Of a DNA stretch of 64,000 bases, positions 57,757 through 64,000 are shown in pieces (the stretch's first letter is position 1; every line of letters begins with the position of its first letter). Origin of the DNA: Curvularia sp. ZM96. Its lineage: Eukaryota > Ascomycota > Dothideomycetes > Pleosporales > Pleosporaceae. The position numbers were made by a program, and so were the translations under genes. Under the pieces are notes generated by a model, which was not told the DNA's origin, ran no database searches, and saw only the letters and a program-made list of their open reading frames with translations. The DNA lies in the NCBI GenBank assembly GCA_022457065.1, contig JAJGBQ010000003.1, positions 2,232,001-2,296,000 on the forward strand, in the 5' to 3' direction.

Positions 57757-58821
57757 AGGTTCATGTGGGTGTATGGTGAGTATATGCGATGAGAACAGGA
57801 CTCGAAAGGCTGAACTTGGTAGCCTGGTCGTGCGGGCGCTCGCTACTTGCTAGCTGCTTTCCTGCTGTGCTACCGATGGGTGGTCAGCATATAGAGAGAA
57901 TGACGAGCAGGTGCACCAGCTTAGATACCAACAGGACCCTGTGATGCGTCAAGATGTCGCGAACTGAGGCTACCGGCTTTTGCTGTATTCTTGGCTTGAC
58001 GGTGAAGTCTGTGTGAAGCCCCAGGCGGGGTAAGGCGTGGCTCCATGCACGCGTCGTGCACTGCTCGCAAGGCTGAACCGCGTCTGCATCGAGAGCTGTG
58101 GAGGACATGAGGCCCTTGGCGCTAACGCGCTTAAAGCTTGCCTGTTACGACACAGGACAAACAAGAAAGCAGTCGCGCAAACGAAACATTCGTGAATAAC
58201 GTCTGGGTTTAAATTCGACTTGGATTTCCCTTTCTATCTAGCCGACGGAAAGCCGTGAGACTAACAGGACCCACAACCAGTCTGCTCCTAAGAATAGCTG
58301 GTAACTGCGCGCTTGAGCAGCACCTGGTAGAAGCTTCTAGCACTCTGCGCCACAGCTCCAGCCCTTTTGGCATAGCGCAGGTGTACATCGTAGGCCGCTA
58401 AGCGTTCGCAATTCTGTTATGTCAGCGTTCCGAATCCTCTCGCTAAATTCGAAGGACTGGCACGCAGGGCCAGACAAACCCGGAGTGCACCTGAACAGAG
58501 GCTGTACGTGTTTATATAATAGCTGTAGGTTCTTTAGCTCGCTTTGAGTTGTATAGGGCCTTTGAATAGGCAAGCATAGCTTCTGTAAGAGGTAGGACAG
58601 GGGCATATCGTTGTTGCAGCTTCCATGCTCAATACGAAAGATTCACGTACACCCTTTAGATCGCTGTAATTTTGCTATTTTAGGCTTGCGATAGATAGAG
58701 GTAGATCTAAAGAGCATACAAATACGTACTAAAATTTAAGAGTCTCCGCGGCTTGAGCGTAAGGTGCTTGAGCAATGTTGGTGTTTCGTTGCGGAGGGAT
58801 GTTCGACCCGCAGGGACGGAC
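57533..58821 (-). repeat. Inverted segmental duplicate, right copy
   Basis: Reverse-complement partner of 41160-42448, with no differences found over 1223 bp (57533-58755). It covers codons 1-75 of the HET-NACHT-WD40 gene plus its upstream region. The flanking 66 bp show only partial similarity. Confidence 0.9.
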
Positions 58822-59196
58822 GTTAGCAGTCTAGTGAGCAATGAAATACAAAGCAGTCATTGATACTCTCATTCTCGCTGCATTGGCTGAAATGTCCAGC
58901 CGTCTTCGTTGATGAGACGCTAGACCGCCATAGGCTTAGTGTCGATGAGTGAGAACTTAGAAGATGAATGATTATTCTCACCACATCACAGCAACTTCGA
59001 CGGCAATTAAGCTTCAACGCGTCGTTCATGGTGATGTTATCCTTACATTTCGCAAAACATGTAACTTACCTTAAAATAATTTCACGGCATCAGAGTCAAA
59101 GGTGCCTGAAAAGCATTCAAGCTAGCAATAAGTGAGATCACTGAAGTGTGTATACCCATCGTCCGTCAAGTCTTACTCATATCAACTGCAGCACCA
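58822..59196. other. Intergenic
   Basis: About 375 bp between the duplicate and the coiled-coil gene. No gene is seen. Confidence 0.5.
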
Positions 59197-59819
59197 CTAG
59201 CCTTCCCAAGTCACACGTGCTCTCTTTTTCCTGCATCGCATACAGTCCAAAAGCTGATGTCTGTCGTCACTTTCCTCCTTCACTCTCTTCAGAATGCTTC
59301 TTTGTCGACATCCCTGCATCTGATCCTTTGTTTTGCCGACATCGTTTCTCGAGTCATCTTTCAGCTCTTCTAGGCTTTTTATGACATATTTGATGCTGTT
59401 CGCCGTCTCCTCCACGCCTTCCTTTAATTGGGTGAGGTATGAGTCGACCTGAGTGACTGTCAACAGCACCATCTCTATCGCAACACACTCGGTCAATTAG
59501 GGTCTAAGACTGTTTGAGAAGACATACCAAGCTCAGGGTGTGGGATGAATCCGCTGTACGACGTGGCTGGCCTCTCATAAGCCCTTTATCCACTCTGTCG
59601 TCCTGGGCATCCTTTTTGTATTCTGGTGCTGACTGCGAAGCGTGAGAAGCCGATCGAACAGAATGCGGGCTGTTCTCTATTTCAGCCGCTCCAGTTGACT
59701 CGTCGGAATCATTTGCAGTGAACTGGTATACTCAGCAATAGATCGCATCAGTCTAGCATCGATATACACACCATGTCTTGGTATAGCGTCGGATCTTCGA
59801 CGGTATCTTGAGAACCCAT
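59197..59819 (-). CDS. Small coiled-coil protein (172 aa)
   Basis: Three exons: 59819-59772, 59722-59528, 59472-59197, all phase 0 with GT-AG ends. The first 80 residues are polar (SAPEYKKDAQDDRVDKG). Residues about 90-130 form a heptad-like helix (VDSYLTQLKEGVEETANSIK; VIKSLEELKDDSRNDVGKT). The C-terminus is Cys/Arg/Lys-rich (CMRCRKKRARVTWEG). No family is recognised. It lies upstream of the HET-NACHT-WD40 gene on the same strand. Exon structure is by inspection only. Confidence 0.5.
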
Positions 59820-60079
59820 CTTGAGGAGGCAGAGGCGTTTATAGGGTTTTAAAGGGAGGATATTCTGGGAAGTGGAGGAGTGATTCATCTCAGAGACTCA
59901 AGGCAAGAGGCCCCTTTATATTCCGCTTTTTACTGCTCAGCTGATGTCTAGCATTATCTGCACCCCAGGGTTTCGGTTTCAGAGAAGTAATGGACATGTT
60001 ACCTTGCTTGCCCGCTCGTGTACGGCCTGCGATAGCGCACGGTACTCAGGGCTGTGCAACGTCAGTCCCTCTCCTTCTC

Positions 60080-60639
60080 ATGGATAAGGTCCATGCAGCA
60101 CTGCCGAATCCCTTGTACTTATGGTTTCCTCCGTGTTAGTTTCCTACTACTTTGTAAGCCTGAACCCTTATTAATTGCTTCATGGACTATGAAGACTTCA
60201 CCAATCGGTAATTGCTGTGTTCTTGCGTATAGAAATTGTACAGGCCTATCCGACGTTGGAAAGTATGTCACTCAAGCAATTGGCCATGGCAATTCCCTTC
60301 TGCAGCAGTCAATGGACAGCGCCAGCTACGCCACTAACGGGCATCATGATGCCGCCGGCGCTCCAGTTTGGCAATAGGGAACCCGGTAACATTCCTGGTT
60401 TGCTGTATCCCCTGGCATTGCAGGAGCAGTGGTTTCCAAATTTCATCAAAGCTTATAGGAAACGCGGCCAGCCCGACTACGGATTCATGCGGCGTTACTA
60501 TGTGCGGCTTCAAGGGGAAGCTGTCTTCCTAGAGGGTGGGGTGGGGTTGGGCGCAACGCAGGTGAGGCACCGCAGTACACTGCACAGCCTTTCCCGTTCT
60601 TTCACTCCTATGAACAATCATACCAGGTAGCCCTGAGAC
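60080..60639 (+). CDS. Unknown ORF upstream of membrane protein
   Basis: From ATG at 60080 (MDKVHAALPNPLYLWFPP), removing an intron with a GTGTTAG donor near 60136 and acceptor near 60199 gives a frame LHQSVIAVFLRIEIVQAYP through FIKAYRKRGQPDYGFMRRYY to GGVGLGATQ at about 60560. A further intron (GTGAGG donor) leads to VALRHQ. It then either stops at a TGA near 60711 or splices on into the membrane protein at 60745 (phase 0 fits: acceptor in AATCTAG before TATATGAGC). I cannot decide whether this is a separate gene or the N-terminus of the next. No domain is recognised. Confidence 0.4.
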
Positions 60640-60744
60640 ATCAGGTATGCCTCGTTCATGCGATACGCCTGTTGGCGCCGGGCCTCGAACACTTACAGTG
60701 AACATGCTCGGCAAGTGAGGCATATCAATCCCCGAATCTAGTAT

Positions 60745-61757
60745 ATGAGCGGTTCTCTTCCCATACAGATGCTGCACAGATCTTCTTTCTTCGATATGAC
60801 TTCGTTCCTTATTAGCTTTACTCCTTGCTTTTCTATTGGGCTCCTGCTGAGCGTGGTGCTCATATATCGCGATGTCCAGCCTCACAAACCGAACAGGATA
60901 AACGAGAGGTTAGGGCATCCCTACTTCTGGGAGAGAATTCTGTCTGCTCTCCTCGGCATTTGTCAAGCAGGTTTGTCAGTAGCTGGTATAACTGCAATTG
61001 TGTTCGCGCTTCGCTCGAAAGGCGAGATGTATTGGGTCGACATAGCTGTACGATGCAACCTCCAGCTTCTCGCTGGCACAAATGTAAGAAAACCCAAGTA
61101 AACTCTTCGGACTTGCTAATTTATGGAATGACCAGCTCGCCCGGATCCTGCGTGTTTTGATGTTTCCCCGCTGGGCCATATGGTTGGCATACATGGGCAC
61201 CATCTTGACGGCGCCGAATATCGTTTATCCTCTAAGGTAAGAAATGCGACTTCAACTTTCCTATTCTTCTAAGCAAAACAGGGGCAGCAATAATTGCTGT
61301 GCTTACGACTCGGAACCACTTTATCTCCTTGCAGTAGCATCACTCCTATCCTCAGCAATTTCACGTGGTCGGCTAGAAGATCATGAGAGTTCAGGGTCGG
61401 AACAAGACAGCTTGGGATATAAGCGATTGCTAACCGTTTTCATCATCACAAACGCAACTGCCGGATTATGCCAGCTGTGTGGAGCCATCGTCATTTACAG
61501 TATATCGCTCGTCGGGAGTGAGATGGAAACTAGCCTATGCCAAGGAATTTATCTGGTAGGTCCTGATCATCGTTGTTGCGCAATCTGACCGCGGACAGGC
61601 TTGTACAGTGTCACAGTTGCTGTGTCCTCTCGCTTTCTGCTTAGCTGCAATTAAGCGCCGAATCATCGAACCTTTCAAATCTCTGATGCGCAAAGTACAA
61701 TCAGCAAATATGAGTGGTGGCAATATTGAGGGTGCAATGAGATTGGACAGCCTATAG
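60745..61757 (+). CDS. Multi-pass membrane protein of unknown function
   Basis: Four exons: 60745-61083, 61136-61239, 61282-61555, 61599-61757; about 291 aa. Five to six hydrophobic segments are visible: FLISFTPCFSIGLLLSVVLI, ILSALLGICQAGLSVAGITA, PRWAIWLAYMGTILTAPNIV, LYLLAVASLLSSAIS, LLTVFIITNATAGLCQLCGA and LLCPLAFCLAAI. Loops are short and basic (YRDVQPHKPNRINERLGHPY). No signature of a named transporter or receptor family is seen. The upstream ORF may belong to it. Confidence 0.6.
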
Positions 61758-62700
61758 AACGTTGCGAATTTCGCACGAAGACAGGCGCAGGAGCTTGGGA
61801 AGGCCTTTGCAGTCGACATGGCGGAGTGATATAAACTCAAGCTTGATCTCAGCCCGGTTCCTTTTGACATCAGTGACGGGCTGAGAAAGCGTTCAGAAAT
61901 GGAGGGAGGAGGGGGGAGGGGAGAGAGGAGGAGGGGTTGGCAGAAATCACACCGAGCTTTGATGGAAGAGGACTACAAGGCCTATCACGTCGACATAATT
62001 CAATGTGGAGCCAACAATCACCCTTGGAACCTACCCAGCTATCGCGTCTCGCCTCAAGAGTGGCGATGTTGCATGATGTCGGAACAGATTCGTGCATAAA
62101 CTTCACACTGCTCGATGAAAGAGACTCCATCACTCACACGCCATGGCGTTAAGACATTCACATCGATGACGGCTGTCTGCCTTGTGGATCAGACTCGCCG
62201 AGCCTTTCATTCGACCAGGAAACGCCATCGCAAGCTGCGCATTAACATCGACCTGCACGAGCGGAGCAGCTTCCACAACTCGTACGTCATGGTGGCAGGA
62301 CATTCATGCAGATGAAGGGTGTCTGCCTTGTAAGCAGACTCATCTGCCCTCCCATTCGATCAAGAACAGTCTGGCAGGAGCTGTTCGAGTCACTAGCGGC
62401 ATAAAAATCATGCACACGACGTCCAAAGCCGCCCTGGGCACATGATGTGGTAGGATGGGAATGTCTGATTCGACCGATGAAGAATAGAGATGGAAGCAAG
62501 TCCGCAGCCATGTCTCACTACACCTGAAGAGGCCACTGGTGGAGCATTGAAGCGCTTCCTGTTGCCTTGACAGGGACCACGGCGTGGTAGCAGAGGTGGA
62601 TGGAACAGTTTTAGCTCCACAAATAGATCAGCAACGGCACGTGTCCACAGGTGTACTACAGTATAAAGCCAGCGCCCTTCCTGCATTTTGTCCGTACAAC
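61758..62700. other. Intergenic with G-rich homopurine tract
   Basis: No supported gene. At about 61900-61937 a nearly pure purine run with several GGG/GGGG blocks occurs on the plus strand. Confidence 0.5.
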
Positions 62701-64000
62701 ATGAATCCACAAGACTGGACCGCCTCCTTCACTCCAGGGTTTGACGACCTAGACACCTTCCTTCAAATAGAGGTACACAGATGGACTTGCGGTCCTACTA
62801 ACACACTCGACTCTGTAAGTCTCCATCAATTACCGTGATCTTATGCTGCTAACGTTCGAATGAAGAGCATGTTTTTTCAGTCAGAATTCCAAGTAGATGA
62901 CCCGAAGATAGGCTGCACGCCGGGGCAAATCTCCCTAGCCGAAACTCTCGGAATCGCAGAACTCAGGAAGGAACCTAGAGTGATGCTTACTTTGTCCGAC
63001 ATCTCCGCCATTTCCTTACCGCCACAAGCCGGAGAGTCGGGTCGGACATCGTCACTCCAGGCTTTCATGCCCGGCCACCAGGACGTCCAAGCGATTTCGC
63101 AAGAGTCTCTCAGTCTCTCTACCACCTATGTCATTGCGAACTTCGAGCCGGCGGAAATGAAGCAAGAAGTTGGCGACCTTGGGCCGAAGAACAAGATGGG
63201 AATGGTATGCGAGCAACACTCCTACGTGGAGAAGCTTAGCACATTCAGAAGCAACAACGAAGTCATTGCCGAGGAAACCCAAATGACAAATTCTTCCGTT
63301 GAAGATCAAGCCGTGGATAGCGCGAAAGATAACCCAGCTACAGAACCATGCCGGCCAGCAACCCCCAAGTGTGTTCTTGAGCAAGCTGCAGGCCAAGCTC
63401 CTGGTTTAGGAAGTCCCACATTTCCATCCCTTCGAGAACAACTTATTGGTTGGGAGGCCGACAAACATGGGGTCAACATGGCCGCTGACCAGCTACAAGA
63501 GACACAAGCAGAGCCCAAGGCCCCCGAGGATGCCAACCAGCCAGTAGAAACACTTACCTGTTCTCTAAACCGTAGGGAGGCGGGAAGGCCATCCGAGCCA
63601 CCCGTAAGCCGTGCGAATAGTGGGCAGATTGAGCAACCACGCCCATGTTTGAGCCTTGCAGACAGCGGGAAGGCCGACCTGGTACAGAAGCCACCTGCAA
63701 CCCCTTCAGACGATGAGAAGGCTGAGCAGCCTCGCAAGCTACCTGTGAGCCTCGCGGACGATGAGGAGCCTGACCAGGCACATGCGCCATCTACGACCGA
63801 TGCAGATGATGGGAAGAAGCACAGGACGTCAGAAGCATTGCGAGCGCTCAGTCAGGAGGATGCGAAAGTGGTGACTTCCTCCGCGCCTTTGGTGTCTTTA
63901 TCGACTGAGAAGCAACGTGCCGAGAGCACTGGCGCAAGCAAGATGGCTCTCAATGTCAGTCTCTCGAAACGAGTAAATACTTCTGATCCAGTTTCGACAG
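62701..64000 (+). CDS. Long low-complexity protein, partial (3' end outside window)
   Basis: ATG at 62701 (MNPQDWTASFTPGFDDLDTF), exon 1 to 62814, 51-bp intron (GTAAGT...GAAG), then exon 2 from 62866 open without a stop to the window end, more than 415 aa. The sequence is acidic, Pro/Glu/Lys/Ala-rich and probably disordered. The later part has a decayed repeat: SLADSGKADLVQKPP, TPSDDEKAEQPRKLP, SLADDEEPDQAHAPS, TTDADDGKKHR. No domain is recognised. The end outside the window may hold a functional domain. Confidence 0.6.

Noticed and set aside
1..64000. CRISPR arrays, rRNA or tRNA genes
   Set aside because: No regularly spaced short repeats of CRISPR type, no rRNA-like stretches, and no cloverleaf I could fold by eye; a tRNAscan run would be needed to exclude single tRNAs.

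Overview
The window looks like genomic DNA of a filamentous ascomycete, most likely a Dothideomycete of the Pleosporales type. Genes carry short GT-AG introns (about 45-70 bp). There are asco-laccase, Zn2Cys6, FunK1, HET and NACHT genes typical of these fungi, and one 6.8-kb AT-rich block has the C-to-T / G-to-A scars expected of RIP (repeat-induced point mutation). The species assignment is inference; the fungal gene content is visible directly.

0-20 kb is ordinary to secondary-metabolism-like chromosome. It holds the start of a small secreted protein, a secreted laccase, a conserved 702-aa fungal protein, and a likely alpha-galactoside utilisation group (GH27 alpha-galactosidase ending in KDEL, Zn2Cys6 regulator, sugar transporter). 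After these come a secreted alpha/beta-hydrolase with a one-base frameshift, an L-amino-acid-oxidase-like flavoenzyme with a premature TAG, and an O-methyltransferase. Two related 230-bp MITE-like elements in the same orientation bracket the alpha-galactosidase and its regulator.

20.3-27.1 kb is a RIP-degraded repeat island. It contains pogo/Fot1-type transposase remnants, one lying between 426-bp inverted repeats, a decayed ORF with a cysteine cluster, and a minus-strand Ty3/gypsy pol remnant. The island ends sharply near 27115, next to a DUF3435 tyrosine-recombinase-fold gene (frameshifted) and then a FunK1 protein kinase.

35-60 kb is accessory and dominated by families used in fungal non-self recognition. 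A pair of paralogous tail-to-tail modules (a small plus-strand ORF facing a roughly 300-aa minus-strand gene, 28 and 7 bp between stops) lies at 35.3-36.6 and 42.7-43.9 kb. Beside the second module is an uncharacterised G-domain-only derivative of translation factor eEF1A with a damaged P-loop. Then come a hydrolase-NACHT-ankyrin NLR and a HET-NACHT-WD40 NLR with 12 nearly identical WD repeats. The promoter and first 75 codons of the latter are duplicated without any difference I could find by eye as a 1223-bp inverted repeat 15 kb away, where they are joined to a different, truncated HET domain. The two-gene module and the eEF1A derivative are the best candidates for something undescribed.

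60-64 kb holds a predicted membrane protein with an upstream companion ORF, and the beginning of a long low-complexity protein that runs off the window.
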